Assembly (NCBI RefSeq): GCF_019049105.1
Contig: NZ_JAHQZR010000005.1
Location: forward strand, 1-64,000
Direction of reading: 5' to 3'
Length of the DNA: 64,000 bases
Source: Leucobacter chinensis
Lineage (GTDB): Bacteria > Actinomycetota > Actinomycetes > Actinomycetales > Microbacteriaceae
The notes below the pieces were generated by a model, which was given only the letters and a program-made list of their open reading frames with translations, was not told the DNA's origin and ran no database searches. Below, piece after piece: positions 43,840 through 52,537 of this stretch (within the stretch, counting starts at the first letter, position 1; each line of letters begins with the position of its first letter). The position numbers and the translations under genes were made by a program.

Positions 43840-43866
43840 CAATTCGAAACGGACCGTTTCGAATTG
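43840..43866. promoter_or_regulatory. TetR operator upstream of the tetR-MFS-M20 unit
   Basis: Perfect 13-bp inverted repeat CAATTCGAAACGG / CCGTTTCGAATTG around one central base. It ends 13 bp before the TACTGT -10 box, so it overlaps the -35 region and implies autorepression. Confidence 0.85.
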
Positions 43867-43879
43867 GTGATTTTTGTGT

Positions 43880-43891
43880 TACTGTTCTCGC
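43880..43891 (+). promoter_or_regulatory. Leaderless promoter -10 element of the tetR at 43892
   Basis: TACTGT (43880-43885) followed by TCTCGC and the ATG at 43892. Confidence 0.55.
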
Positions 43892-44461
43892 ATGGAGACG
43901 GCGACGAAGCCAGTGCGCGGGCGCAGCATGGATGCGGCCCTCACTGAGCGCATCCTTACAGAGACACTCGAGCAACTCACTCGTGATGGCTATGCAAAGT
44001 TGCGCATCGAAAGAATCGCAACCGCTGTTGGTTGCGGTAAATCGACGATTTATCGCCGCTGGCCCGACAAGGGCTTGCTCGTCGCCGAAACCCTCGCGAG
44101 TCATCTCAGCGCTCCTGAAGACGTCAACACCGGAGACGTCGTCGAAGATCTCGCGCGCTTTGCACACCAGCAGAGCGGTCGGCTGAATGACGAGAAGGGC
44201 GCACGCTCGGGCGTGTGGTCGGCAATGTTTGAAGACGATGTTCGCTCGCACCTGTGGCAACTCAACTTCTCACGTCGTCGCGAGGTCGGCCGGGCCATCA
44301 TTACCCGCGGCATCGACTCGGGCCAGATTCGAGAAGACACCGACCCCGACATGCTGCTTGACGCGATCTCAGGCTTCGCCATCTACCGGCAGGCCTTTCG
44401 AAACCTTTCCATCGACCTCGAGCACGAGCGGCGCATTGTCGCGAGGCTCTGTGGTCTCTGA
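43892..44461 (+). CDS. TetR-family repressor of the MFS-M20 operon
   Basis: A 189-residue TetR protein with HTH at about 36-56 (RIERIATAVGCGKSTIYRRWPDKGLL) and a TetR_C-like ligand domain. The start is leaderless (TACTGT, six bases, ATG), and a 13-bp perfect operator lies immediately upstream. It is followed at 46 bp by an MFS exporter and an M20 hydrolase, so the ligand is probably a toxic or amide-linked compound handled by those two. Confidence 0.9.
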   Translation: METATKPVRGRSMDAALTERILTETLEQLTRDGYAKLRIERIATAVGCGKSTIYRRWPDKGLLVAETLASHLSAPEDVNTGDVVEDLARFAHQQSGRLNDEKGARSGVWSAMFEDDVRSHLWQLNFSRRREVGRAIITRGIDSGQIREDTDPDMLLDAISGFAIYRQAFRNLSIDLEHERRIVARLCGL

Positions 44462-44506
44462 CCCACCCTTTTAATACCGGTTTTTCCTTTTTTGCAACGG
44501 AGCATT

Positions 44507-45976
44507 ATGAACGCTAGTAACACCACACCGCAGCAGGGCGCTGCGGTCAAAGTCGGCGCTGTCGTCGGTTTTCTGATTTTCGTGGAGCTCACGAGTGGCT
44601 TCATCCAGGGCTACTACCTGCCCCTGTTCGGGAGCATCGCGCAGCACCTCGGCGTGAGCGACGCCGACATCACCTGGTTCAACACCATCCAGACGCTCGC
44701 GGCTGCCGTGTGCGTGCCCATTCTCGCGAAGCTCGGCGACATGTTCGGGCACCGGCGCATGCTGCGCATCGGCATTATCTCGGTGTTTATCGGTGTGCTC
44801 ATTACCGCGTTCGTTCCCTCATACCCGGCGGTACTCGCGGGGCGCTTGCTCGTGGGCCCGCTTGCCGTCTGGCTGCCACTGGAAATCGCGATCATTCACA
44901 GCCGCATTCAGGGCGAGACCGGGCGCAAGGCCATCGGCTTCCTCGTCTCGGCCCTCACCGGGGGTGCGGTGCTCGGCTCGATCGTCGGCGGCCTCTTCGG
45001 GAGTCGACTGCCGATCGTCATCGCGCTTGCGGTTCCGGCTATCATCGTGCTCCTGTGCGTCATCGTCGTGTTCACCGTCGTGCCCGACTCGTTCGAACGC
45101 AACCCAGTCAAGATCGACTGGCTCGGCTTCATCTTGCTCGCCGTCAGCATGCTCGCGCTGCTGTTTGGCATGCGCCTCGCTCAGGCAGAGGGCTTTGCGA
45201 GCCTCACCCCGTGGGCCTGCCTCGTCGTCGGCTTCGTCGCGGTCGCGGTGTTCGTGTGGTGGGAGCTGCGCATTCCGAACCCCGCTATCAACATTCGCGT
45301 CGTCACCTCGCGTGCCCTCTGGCCGGCCTACGCCACCTCGTTCCTCTTCGGCATGGCCCTCTTTGGCACCCAGACCATCACCACCACCTTCCTCGCTGCC
45401 CCCGGCGCCGAGGTGGGCTACGGCTTCGGGTTCAAAACGAGCGTCATTGGCCTCTTCACCGCGGGCTCGGCGCTGTGCGCGGTGATTGGTGCGGCTATAT
45501 TCGCGAACCTCGCACGGGTCATCACGATTCGCGGCGTGCTGCTGCTCGCGGTCTCGGTTGCCGCGGTTGGCAACATCATGCTCGCTGTGGGGCACACGAG
45601 CCTCGCCGTCGTGATCGTGAGCATCGTGGCCTCGGGCCTCGCAGGCGGTCTGCTGCTTGGAGCGCTCCCGGCCCTGGTAGCCGAACGCTCACCCCGCTCT
45701 GAGACCGGCATTGCGACGGGCCTCTACAACACCCTGAAGACGCTCGGCGGCGCGCTCGCTGGCGCCGTGTTCGCCGTCGTTTTGTCGGCATTCACCGCGC
45801 CCGGCGCCGCATACACGTCGGCCGGTGGCTACGTCTCGGTGTGGATCATCTGCGCCGCGGGCTTCGCCATCGCCGCCCTCATCTTGCTGCTCGTACGCGT
45901 GCAGGGAACCCAGACCATGGCCCTCTCCGTGCAAGACGCTGAAACCGAAATCAACACCGAAGGAGTAACCGAATGA
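44507..45976 (+). CDS. MFS transporter (DHA2-like, 14 TM)
   Basis: A 489-residue major facilitator with about 14 membrane helices. The motif-A type loop LGDMFGHRRMLRIG after helix 2, the motif-C type ALTGGAVLGSIVGGLFG and the helix count resemble drug:H+ antiporters of the DHA2 group. It probably exports a compound recognised by the preceding TetR. ATG at 44507 behind CGGAG. It overlaps the M20 gene by 4 nt. Confidence 0.85.
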   Translation: MNASNTTPQQGAAVKVGAVVGFLIFVELTSGFIQGYYLPLFGSIAQHLGVSDADITWFNTIQTLAAAVCVPILAKLGDMFGHRRMLRIGIISVFIGVLITAFVPSYPAVLAGRLLVGPLAVWLPLEIAIIHSRIQGETGRKAIGFLVSALTGGAVLGSIVGGLFGSRLPIVIALAVPAIIVLLCVIVVFTVVPDSFERNPVKIDWLGFILLAVSMLALLFGMRLAQAEGFASLTPWACLVVGFVAVAVFVWWELRIPNPAINIRVVTSRALWPAYATSFLFGMALFGTQTITTTFLAAPGAEVGYGFGFKTSVIGLFTAGSALCAVIGAAIFANLARVITIRGVLLLAVSVAAVGNIMLAVGHTSLAVVIVSIVASGLAGGLLLGALPALVAERSPRSETGIATGLYNTLKTLGGALAGAVFAVVLSAFTAPGAAYTSAGGYVSVWIICAAGFAIAALILLLVRVQGTQTMALSVQDAETEINTEGVTE

Positions 45977-47151
45977 CCCTCATGGCCCAAGCCGAAGCGA
46001 TGCTTCCCGAACTCGTCGCCCTGCGCCGCGAGCTGCACCAGAACCCCGAGGTCGGGCTCGATCTGCCGTTCACGCAGAAGCGAGTGCTCGAGGCCCTCGA
46101 GGGTCTGCCCCTCGAGATCACCCTCGGAACCGAGACCACCTCGATCGTTGCCGTGCTGCGCGGCGCGAAGCCTGGACCCGCCGTGCTCCTGCGCGGTGAC
46201 ATGGATGGTCTGCCGGTCGAAGAGCAGACCGGTCTCGAGTACGCCTCACAGAACGGCAACATGCACGCCTGTGGTCACGACCTGCACACTGCGGGCCTCG
46301 TGGGTGCGGCAAAGCTGCTCGCTGCGAAGCAGGACGAGATTGCCGGCTCAGTCATCTTCATGTTCCAGCCGGGCGAAGAAGGATTCAACGGCGCGAGCGT
46401 CATGATCAAGGAGGGCGTGCTCGATGCCGCCGGTGAGCGCCCCGTCGCCGCTTACGGCCTGCACGTTGGTCCCGGCCCCCGCGGCCTGCTCGCAACGTTG
46501 CCTGGCCCGATGCTCGCTGGTTCGAGCGAGCTGCACGTGACGGTTCACGGCCGCGGCGGCCACGGCTCGATGCCCTATGGCGCGGCCGACCCGGTGGTAG
46601 CCCTCGCCGAACTCGTGACGCAACTGCAGGTCATGATCACCCGCAAGTTCAACGTGTTCGAGCCGGTCGTCATCAGCGTGACCCGCCTCAGCGCGGGCGA
46701 GGCCGTCAACGTGATTCCGCCCTCGGCATCGCTCAGCGCGACCGTGCGCACTGTGACCCAGACGAGCCTCGACGCCCTTCCCGGCTTCATCGAAGAGCTC
46801 GCCTCGGGTATTGCATCGGCGCACGGCTGCACGGCCGAGGTGAACTTCGAGACTCAGTACATCCCGACCGTGAACGACCCCGCCGAGACCGAGTTCGCCA
46901 TCGAAACGCTGCGCGAGCAGTTCGGCGAAGACCTCGTGCAGGTGCCCCCTCACGGCGTCATGGGCTCAGAAGACTTCTCGTACGTGCTGCACGAGATTCC
47001 CGGAACCTTCTACATGCTCTCAGCAACCCCCGACGGCATCGACCCGATGTCTGCCGCAAACCACTCGCCGCTCGTGCAGTTCGACGACGCGGTGCTGTCG
47101 GTTGGCGCTGCCTCGCTCGCGCAGCTCGCGCTGGCGCGGCTCTCGAAGTAG
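45973..47151 (+). CDS. M20-family metallo-amidohydrolase (hippurate/IAA-amino acid hydrolase type)
   Basis: A 392-residue zinc amidohydrolase. Seen: LRRELHQNPEVGLDLPFTQKRV, LLRGDMDGLPVEE, HACGHDLHTAGLVGAAKLL with the metal Cys/His, MFQPGEEGFNGASVMI (catalytic Glu) and GRGGHGSMPYGAADPV in the dimer domain. It cleaves N-acyl amino acids such as hippurate or indole-3-acetyl conjugates. Coupled to the exporter gene by a 4-nt overlap and under the same TetR. Confidence 0.93.
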   Translation: MTLMAQAEAMLPELVALRRELHQNPEVGLDLPFTQKRVLEALEGLPLEITLGTETTSIVAVLRGAKPGPAVLLRGDMDGLPVEEQTGLEYASQNGNMHACGHDLHTAGLVGAAKLLAAKQDEIAGSVIFMFQPGEEGFNGASVMIKEGVLDAAGERPVAAYGLHVGPGPRGLLATLPGPMLAGSSELHVTVHGRGGHGSMPYGAADPVVALAELVTQLQVMITRKFNVFEPVVISVTRLSAGEAVNVIPPSASLSATVRTVTQTSLDALPGFIEELASGIASAHGCTAEVNFETQYIPTVNDPAETEFAIETLREQFGEDLVQVPPHGVMGSEDFSYVLHEIPGTFYMLSATPDGIDPMSAANHSPLVQFDDAVLSVGAASLAQLALARLSK

Positions 47152-47230
47152 CGGCACGCTGCTCGATCCGCGGCTCGATCCGCTGCGGCTTTTGGGTCGT
47201 TTGGGGGCTTAGTCTGCGGCTTGGCCGGTA

Positions 47231-47363
47231 GTTGCGTGCCTGGCCAGTCGCCTCGTGCCAGGCCCGCCGCTTCGCGCCCAGTCGGTAGTTGCGTGCTAGG
47301 CCTGCCGCTTCGCGCTCAGTCGGCAGTTGCGTGCCAGGCCTGCCGCTTCGTGCCTAGCCTGCC
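47231..47363. repeat. Degenerate ~38-bp tandem repeat
   Basis: Units starting with GTTGCGTGC occur at 47231, 47288 and 47326 (38 bp between the last two) and each contains GGCCTGCCGCTTCGCGC-like text. Non-coding. Confidence 0.7.
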
Positions 47364-47375
47364 GCTTCGCGCTCC

Positions 47376-47427
47376 ACTTGACGAAAAGCAGGGTGTAATC
47401 GCTGAAACACCCTGCTTTTCGTCAAGT
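47376..47427. repeat. 52-nt palindromic repeat, copy 3
   Basis: Arms 47376-47396 and 47407-47427, perfect over 21 bp, core TTGACGAAAAGCAGGGTGT, loop 10 nt. Flanks TTCGCGCTCC on the left and AAAGGCAAAATCG on the right are shared in part with copies 4 and 5. Confidence 0.93.
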
Positions 47428-47574
47428 AAAGGCAAAATCGTCAGGCACGAGGTGCCGCCGCCCCCGAAACGCCTCACCAAGACGCTTGTCTGCGTTCGCG
47501 AGCCGCGGGTAAACTGTGCTCACGAGGGCTGAGGCGGCAGAGTCTCGCGCCAAACCGCTCGAGGGAGACCGTGC

Positions 47575-48144
47575 ATGACGAGAACGAAACCCCTGTTGGT
47601 CGCGCTCGCGGTGCTAGTCGCAGGGGTTCTCGCGTGGTGGATCTTCGTGAAGCCGAGCCAACAGCCGCTTGCCAGCGAGACTTTCGCACCGCATGAGACC
47701 GAAGCGGCCTTCGAAGCCGCGGGTTTCACCCCGATCGAGCCCCGGTTCACGCCCGAGGGCTACGAGCTCGCCACGGTCACGGTCAACGAGATCACGCGCA
47801 GCGGTAACGGTACCGGCCCGAAAGAAATCTCGTACCTGTACGAGCGTGGCAGCGACACCTACCTGCTCGCGGTCTCGGCCACGACCATGAGTCTCGAAGA
47901 CCTGATCGAGGTGAACCCCGTGCCCCACTCGACGCTACAACGGCTCGACCTGCGCGGCCGGGAGGTCGTACTGCAAACCGAAGAACAGCCCGAGGGCGCG
48001 AATGCCGACGCGGCGGATCAACTCGAAGAACTCGCCCTCTACCGGTACCCCGGCGGCTACACCTACCGCATCGACGCGTTTTCTGGGCCTGGCCGGCAGC
48101 TGGGCCCCGACGCGATTCTCGAGGTCTTGGCCTCTCTCGATTGA
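47575..48144 (+). CDS. Membrane-anchored protein of unknown function (DUF4367-like)
   Basis: A 189-residue protein with a single N-terminal membrane helix (PLLVALAVLVAGVLAWWIFV) after a short basic start, so the rest is outside the membrane. The outer domain has a PEGYELATVTV segment and SYLYERGSDTYLLAVSA, reminiscent of DUF4367 domains found in anti-sigma and sporulation-associated proteins. No catalytic motif was seen. It stands alone between two repeat-rich gaps. Confidence 0.75.
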   Translation: MTRTKPLLVALAVLVAGVLAWWIFVKPSQQPLASETFAPHETEAAFEAAGFTPIEPRFTPEGYELATVTVNEITRSGNGTGPKEISYLYERGSDTYLLAVSATTMSLEDLIEVNPVPHSTLQRLDLRGREVVLQTEEQPEGANADAADQLEELALYRYPGGYTYRIDAFSGPGRQLGPDAILEVLASLD

Positions 48145-48166
48145 GCGGGCTGTCGCGGCCCGGTCC

Positions 48167-48266
48167 GCTTCGTGACCCGATCAGCTTCGTGACCCGATCA
48201 GCTTCGTGACTCGATCAGCTTCTTGGCCCGATCGGCTTCTTGGCCGATCCGCTTCGTGACCGATCC
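48167..48266. repeat. 17-bp tandem repeat
   Basis: Units of the type GCTTCGTGACCCGATCA start at 48167, 48184, 48201, 48218, 48235 and 48251, decaying towards the right. Non-coding. Confidence 0.85.
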
Positions 48267-48355
48267 GCGTTGTCGCCGATCGGCGTCTTGAGTCGACCGG
48301 TTTCGGGGGTCGCCTCGGCTACGCGTGTCTGCGTTGCGGCGACGTTTCGCGTTCC

Positions 48356-48407
48356 ACTTGACGAAAAGCAGGGTGTTTGAGCGATTACACCCTGCTTTTC
48401 GTCAAGT
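48356..48407. repeat. 52-nt palindromic repeat, copy 4
   Basis: Arms 48356-48376 and 48387-48407, perfect over 21 bp, same core as the other copies, loop of 10 nt. Left flank TTTCGCGTTCC, right flank AAACGCAGAAT. Confidence 0.93.
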
Positions 48408-48510
48408 AAACGCAGAATGAGCAGACTCGATATGGCGGCCGAGCTATGGCCACCCGGCCTCTGAAGCTTGTGCGTGTGGCGCGCCGGGGCAAAGCATGCT
48501 ACCTTTGCAC

Positions 48511-48524
48511 TTACCGAACGGTAG
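48511..48524. promoter_or_regulatory. TetR operator upstream of the CoA-ligase operon
   Basis: TACCGAACGGTA at 48512-48523 is an inverted repeat with extra partial symmetry outside (TTACCG..CGGTAGGTAA). This type resembles operators of TetR regulators for CoA-dependent catabolism. Confidence 0.7.
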
Positions 48525-48558
48525 GTAACGAAAGAAAGAGCTTTCGAAAGGGACCATC

Positions 48559-49302
48559 ATGAGTAATATTTCTGCGGGCCTCGCGCTTGACCTTGCCGAC
48601 GCTCCCGATACCGCCGCGAGAATCAAGATTTCAGCCGTCTTCCTCTTTGCCCGCAAGGGCTACGCTGGTACGAGCATTCGCGACATCGCCAAACTTGCCG
48701 GTGTGACAAACGCCGGTGTTTACCACTTCGTTGAGAGTAAAGAAGCTCTGCTCATCGAGATCGTTCGCGAGGGGCAGCAACTGCTGCAAGCCTCGACCGA
48801 AGAAGCCCTGCAAGGTGCGGCGACACCGGCCGATGAGATTGCGAGTCTCGTTGGTGTGCTCGTTGGTGCGCACGGTCGTAACCGCATGCTGAGTTTCGTG
48901 ACTGACTGGGAGATTCGCTCGTTGACGCCGGGCACCGAAGCGTTCACCGAGATCGTGCAAATGCGTGACGATTACGAGCAGCTCTGGTCGCGAGCAATTA
49001 CCGCCGGGGTCGACGCAGGCCAGTTCACCGCCGACAACCCGCGCATTACCAAACTTTCGCTACTCAACATGTGCACCGGCGTGAGCGCCTGGTACCGTCC
49101 CGACGGGCCGAGCGGTCTTGATGAGATCGTGCGTGAATTTGTGCAGCATGCACTTGCGGTGCTCGGCGCGACGGGTGGAGGCGCCGCAAACGCGGCGAGA
49201 TCAATCGGCGCTGTCGATGTTCGTATGCCAGACCTTGAAGCCATGCCGAAGTCGGCGTGGGAACCCACGTTGAAACGTGCAGAGGAGCAGAACGATGACT
49301 AA
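48559..49302 (+). CDS. TetR-family repressor of the CoA-ligase/ABC operon
   Basis: A 247-residue TetR protein. The HTH is at about 45-65 (TSIRDIAKLAGVTNAGVYHFVESKEALL), followed by a TetR_C_33/KstR2-like ligand domain (FVTDWEIRSLTPGTEAFTEI), a type often sensing acyl-CoA. It is the first gene of the operon behind an operator, so it represses itself and the downstream genes. A 50-residue Ala/Pro-poor tail extends past the usual fold. It overlaps the ligase gene by 8 nt. Confidence 0.88.
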   Translation: MSNISAGLALDLADAPDTAARIKISAVFLFARKGYAGTSIRDIAKLAGVTNAGVYHFVESKEALLIEIVREGQQLLQASTEEALQGAATPADEIASLVGVLVGAHGRNRMLSFVTDWEIRSLTPGTEAFTEIVQMRDDYEQLWSRAITAGVDAGQFTADNPRITKLSLLNMCTGVSAWYRPDGPSGLDEIVREFVQHALAVLGATGGGAANAARSIGAVDVRMPDLEAMPKSAWEPTLKRAEEQNDD

Positions 49303-50905
49303 TACCCCCATCGTCACCAGTGAAATGCTCTCTTCTGAGCCATCAGCTCACACGCTTGCTGAACTGCTCGAGGCCCAGGCCGTAGCGATTCCCGAGCGTG
49401 AGTTCCTGCGCTTTGGTAGCGACTCGTACACCTTCGCTGATATCGAGTGCATCACTTCGCAGGTTGCTCAGTGGTTGCACGCCGAGGGTTTCGAACCCGG
49501 CAGTCGCATCGCCATCATGCTCGGTAATGAGCTCGGTTGGCCGGTGACTTGGCTTGCGGCGCTGAAGGTAGGCATTACCGTCGTACCGATTAACTCGAGT
49601 TACCAGGCCTCTGACCTCGCCTATGTGCTCGCAGACTCGGGCGCTCGGCTGGTCGTGACTTCTGAAGCCCACGTCGCCCTTGTCGAGACAGTGTCAGCTG
49701 AGCAGGAGCACCCGGTGCGTGTTATCCGCATCTCCAACTTGCTCGAAGAAGCGGCTCAGCACCCAGCAGTGCGCCCGGATATCGAGCTGCAGCGTTCGTC
49801 GCTTGCAAATTTTCAATACACCTCGGGCACCACAGGGTTTCCGAAGGCGTGCATGCTCACGAACGACTACTGGCTGCGCATTGGCTGGCTGGCAGCGGGA
49901 CTCGCTGGCCTCACGAGAGACGATGTCGTGCTGACCGCGCAACCATTCTCGTACATGGATCCGCAGTGGAATACGGCGATGGCGCTGACTGCTGGCGTTC
50001 CCCTCGTGGTGCTCGAGCGGTTCTCGGCTTCAGGGTTTTGGGGTTCGGTGCGTGAACACGGCGCAACCATTTTCTACATTCTTGGCACCATGCCGATGTT
50101 GCTGCTCAAACAGCCTCCAAGCGAGCTTGACCGTGACAATCGGGTGCGGCTTGTGCTGTGTTCAGGTATCCCGGCTGCGCACCACGCTGAGCTTGAACAA
50201 CGCTGGGGTGCGCCCTGGCGTGAAGCTTTTGGCATGACCGAGACCGGTGTTGATCTCATGTCGCCACTTGACGACACCGAGACCGTTGGCACCGGTGCGT
50301 TGGGCGTTGCTGTTCCTGGCAAAACCGTTGATGTTCGAGACGCCGAAGGGCGTTCGGTTGGCCCGGGCGAGATTGGTGAGATGGTTGTCAGCGGTACACC
50401 CATGATGCAGGGGTACTGGAATAAGCCAGAGGCTACTGCGGCAACCATCGTTGATGGGTGGGCCCACACGGGCGACCTCGTCAAGCGTGACTCTGAGGGG
50501 CGACTGTTTCTCGTGGGGCGGTTGAAAGAGATGATTCGTCGCGGTGGCGAGAACATTTCGAGCGCCGAGGTCGAAGCCGTCATGGGTGCGAGCCCACTCG
50601 TCGTCAGTTGCGCCGCCGTTGGTGAACCCGACGAACTGTGGGGCGAAGAAGTCAAGCTCTTTGTGAAGCTTGCGCAAGGTGTCGCAGCCGGTAGAGAAAC
50701 CGCCGAGGCCCTCAGCGAGCACGCCCAAGCAAACCTTGCACGGTTCAAGGTTCCGCGCCTCTTTTCATTCGTCGACGAGTTTCCGCTTACCCCCTCGCTT
50801 CGCGTCTCAAAGCCGCTGCTTGTTGAGCGCGCGGTTGCAGAGGCAACACCCGTATTTGCTGTGACCGCTGCTCAGCGGTCGACCACCCCAAAACCAACGC
50901 CATAA
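49295..50905 (+). CDS. Acyl-CoA synthetase (carnitine/crotonobetaine-CoA ligase-like)
   Basis: A 536-residue ANL-family AMP-forming ligase. Seen: the P-loop YTSGTTGFPKACM (about 174-186), EAFGMTETG (A5), GWAHTGDLVKRDSEGRLFLVGRLKEMIRRGGENIS (A7-A8) and the C-terminal Lys region (RVSKPLL; not fully canonical). Similarity in style is to CaiC and medium/aromatic acid-CoA ligases. It activates an imported carboxylic acid to its CoA ester, to be hydrated by the crotonase at the operon end. ATG at 49295 behind AGAGGAG. Confidence 0.88.
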   Translation: MTNTPIVTSEMLSSEPSAHTLAELLEAQAVAIPEREFLRFGSDSYTFADIECITSQVAQWLHAEGFEPGSRIAIMLGNELGWPVTWLAALKVGITVVPINSSYQASDLAYVLADSGARLVVTSEAHVALVETVSAEQEHPVRVIRISNLLEEAAQHPAVRPDIELQRSSLANFQYTSGTTGFPKACMLTNDYWLRIGWLAAGLAGLTRDDVVLTAQPFSYMDPQWNTAMALTAGVPLVVLERFSASGFWGSVREHGATIFYILGTMPMLLLKQPPSELDRDNRVRLVLCSGIPAAHHAELEQRWGAPWREAFGMTETGVDLMSPLDDTETVGTGALGVAVPGKTVDVRDAEGRSVGPGEIGEMVVSGTPMMQGYWNKPEATAATIVDGWAHTGDLVKRDSEGRLFLVGRLKEMIRRGGENISSAEVEAVMGASPLVVSCAAVGEPDELWGEEVKLFVKLAQGVAAGRETAEALSEHAQANLARFKVPRLFSFVDEFPLTPSLRVSKPLLVERAVAEATPVFAVTAAQRSTTPKPTP

Positions 50906-50919
50906 GAAAGAGGTGTGCA

Positions 50920-52485
50920 ATGATGCAACAACCCTTGAAAACCACCGTGCGGCTTGCAGCCGGAGCTTCAGCCGCAGCTCTGATGCTCTCACTCGTCGCC
51001 TGTAGTCAAGACTCCAGCGGCGCAGGCGCTGATGGCGTTGATCTCACGAACGTGAGCATCGTCATGCGCAATGACGTCGACACCTTTGACCCGTTTAAGA
51101 GTGCCGGAGAGGCCGGGGCGAAACAGATGTTTGACGCAGTGTATGACACGCTCGTGCGCGTTGACGCGGCCGACGCGACCGTTGAGGTGAGCGGATCACT
51201 CGCGGCCGAGTGGCAAATGCGCGAGAACGGCGGCACCTTTCAACTGCGCGAAGGCCTGACGTGCGGCGACGGTACCGTGCTTGACGCTGAGGGCATCGCG
51301 AAGTCGCTCGAGCACCTCGCTGCTCCCGAAACAGGTGCGCTGTACGCAAGCCGCGTGTTTGGCCCCGGAGGGCTGAAAACCATCACGGCAGACTCAGCTG
51401 CGGGAACGCTCGATATCGAACTGAACGAGCCGTATACGTACCTGCTCGAGGGGCTGTCACAGGCCTATGTCGTGTGCCCGACGGCTTTTGACGATCTCGA
51501 CGCTCTCACTTCAGCTCCAGCTGAAACAGGCACGCACATCATGGGCAAGATGAGCCGGGGTGAGAGTTACACGCTCGAGAGCCGCGAGACGCCAGTCATC
51601 GAACAGGCAAAGGTTCCCGCGACACTCGAGTTGCGGGTCGTTGGCGATGACACGACCCGTGCCAACCTGCTTGAGACCAAGGCTGTGAACATCACTTCGG
51701 TGCTCGGTCGTGATGCAGAACGGCTGAAAGGGTCATTCGACGAGCATGACGGTAGGGCCTACATGGCTGATGCTCTCCTGTTCAACCAGACAGAGGGACT
51801 TGCCGTTGACAACGTTGACGTGCGCCGAGCGCTCTCGCTCGCCATCGACAACGCGAGTTACACGAAGGCCGCTACGTTCGACCTTGGTAGTGCGGCTGAC
51901 ACGATGTATACGCCAAACATGGCTTGTTACACCGATGCGAACGCCGAACTCGTCACTGGCTTTGATCCCGAATCAGCAAAGGCAGTGCTTGCTGAAGCAG
52001 GGTACGGCGAGGGCGGTAAGCCGCTGAAGGTGCGTCTGCTGGGCATCGACACCCAGAACTCAGGCCCCGAGTACATTGCCGATGCACTGCGGAGCATCGG
52101 AGTTGAGGTCGAGGTGAATAAGGGAACGCTTGAGCAGGGGCTGGGCGTGCTCTTTGGAACCGGTGAATGGGATCTCATGGTGTTCCCTTACCCGGTGCCG
52201 ACCCCGCTGCCGAGTGCGCTCGTGAACCAGATCAGTGGCACCCTTGGCGAGACCCTCAACGTCGGCAACGTGCAGAACGCAGACTACAACGGTCTCGTCG
52301 CTGAGGCAGCCGCAACGATGGGCGACGAACGGTGCGCACTCTGGGGTGAGGCCGAAGCGGCACTGCTTGAAAACGTCGATGTGAAGCCGATGACCTGGTC
52401 GAATGCTCTGTGGTTCTCAGCGGGCTTCGAGTTCGATGCTGACTTCTACAAGGTTGACCTTCGCACCCTCGCTCAGGCGAAGTAG
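50920..52485 (+). CDS. ABC transporter substrate-binding lipoprotein (SBP family 5)
   Basis: A 521-residue peptide/nickel-type binding protein. Lipoprotein signal with Cys28 (LSLVAC). Family text: VDTFDPFKSAGEAGAKQMFDAVYDTLVRVD, AAEWQMRENGGTFQLREGLTCGDGT, VDVRRALSLAIDNASY. The ligand is unknown; it is encoded with a CoA ligase and a crotonase, so it may carry an acid or acyl-amino compound rather than a peptide. ATG at 50920 or 50923. Confidence 0.9.
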   Translation: MMQQPLKTTVRLAAGASAAALMLSLVACSQDSSGAGADGVDLTNVSIVMRNDVDTFDPFKSAGEAGAKQMFDAVYDTLVRVDAADATVEVSGSLAAEWQMRENGGTFQLREGLTCGDGTVLDAEGIAKSLEHLAAPETGALYASRVFGPGGLKTITADSAAGTLDIELNEPYTYLLEGLSQAYVVCPTAFDDLDALTSAPAETGTHIMGKMSRGESYTLESRETPVIEQAKVPATLELRVVGDDTTRANLLETKAVNITSVLGRDAERLKGSFDEHDGRAYMADALLFNQTEGLAVDNVDVRRALSLAIDNASYTKAATFDLGSAADTMYTPNMACYTDANAELVTGFDPESAKAVLAEAGYGEGGKPLKVRLLGIDTQNSGPEYIADALRSIGVEVEVNKGTLEQGLGVLFGTGEWDLMVFPYPVPTPLPSALVNQISGTLGETLNVGNVQNADYNGLVAEAAATMGDERCALWGEAEAALLENVDVKPMTWSNALWFSAGFEFDADFYKVDLRTLAQAK

Positions 52486-52537
52486 CGCTAGAGCGACGCC
52501 AAACCCAACCCCAGTAACCGATACCGAGGTGAGTGAG

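Larger units (their letters stand above)
47152..47574. other. Intergenic region with repeats and a palindrome
   Basis: These 423 bp contain no gene. They hold a decaying repeat with the unit GTTGCGTGCCAGGCCTGCCG (about 38 bp long, 47231-47363) and palindrome copy 3. The right end holds the ribosome site of the next gene (GGGAGA). Confidence 0.7.
48145..48558. other. Intergenic region with repeats, palindrome and tetR operator
   Basis: These 414 bp contain no gene. They hold a 17-bp tandem repeat (48167-48266), palindrome copy 4 and the operator/promoter of the next tetR. Confidence 0.75.

Noticed and set aside
43720-43947. Peptide with CPENACPENACPE repeats
   Set aside because: It is the translation of the 15-bp tandem repeat and runs through the tetR operator; no ribosome site.
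47221-47532. Plus-strand frame with the same LDEKQGV text
   Set aside because: Translation of palindrome copy 3 and a tandem repeat; no ribosome site.
48167-48266. Possible CRISPR array from the 17-bp repeats
   Set aside because: Units are directly adjacent without spacers, too short, decay quickly, and no cas gene is near.
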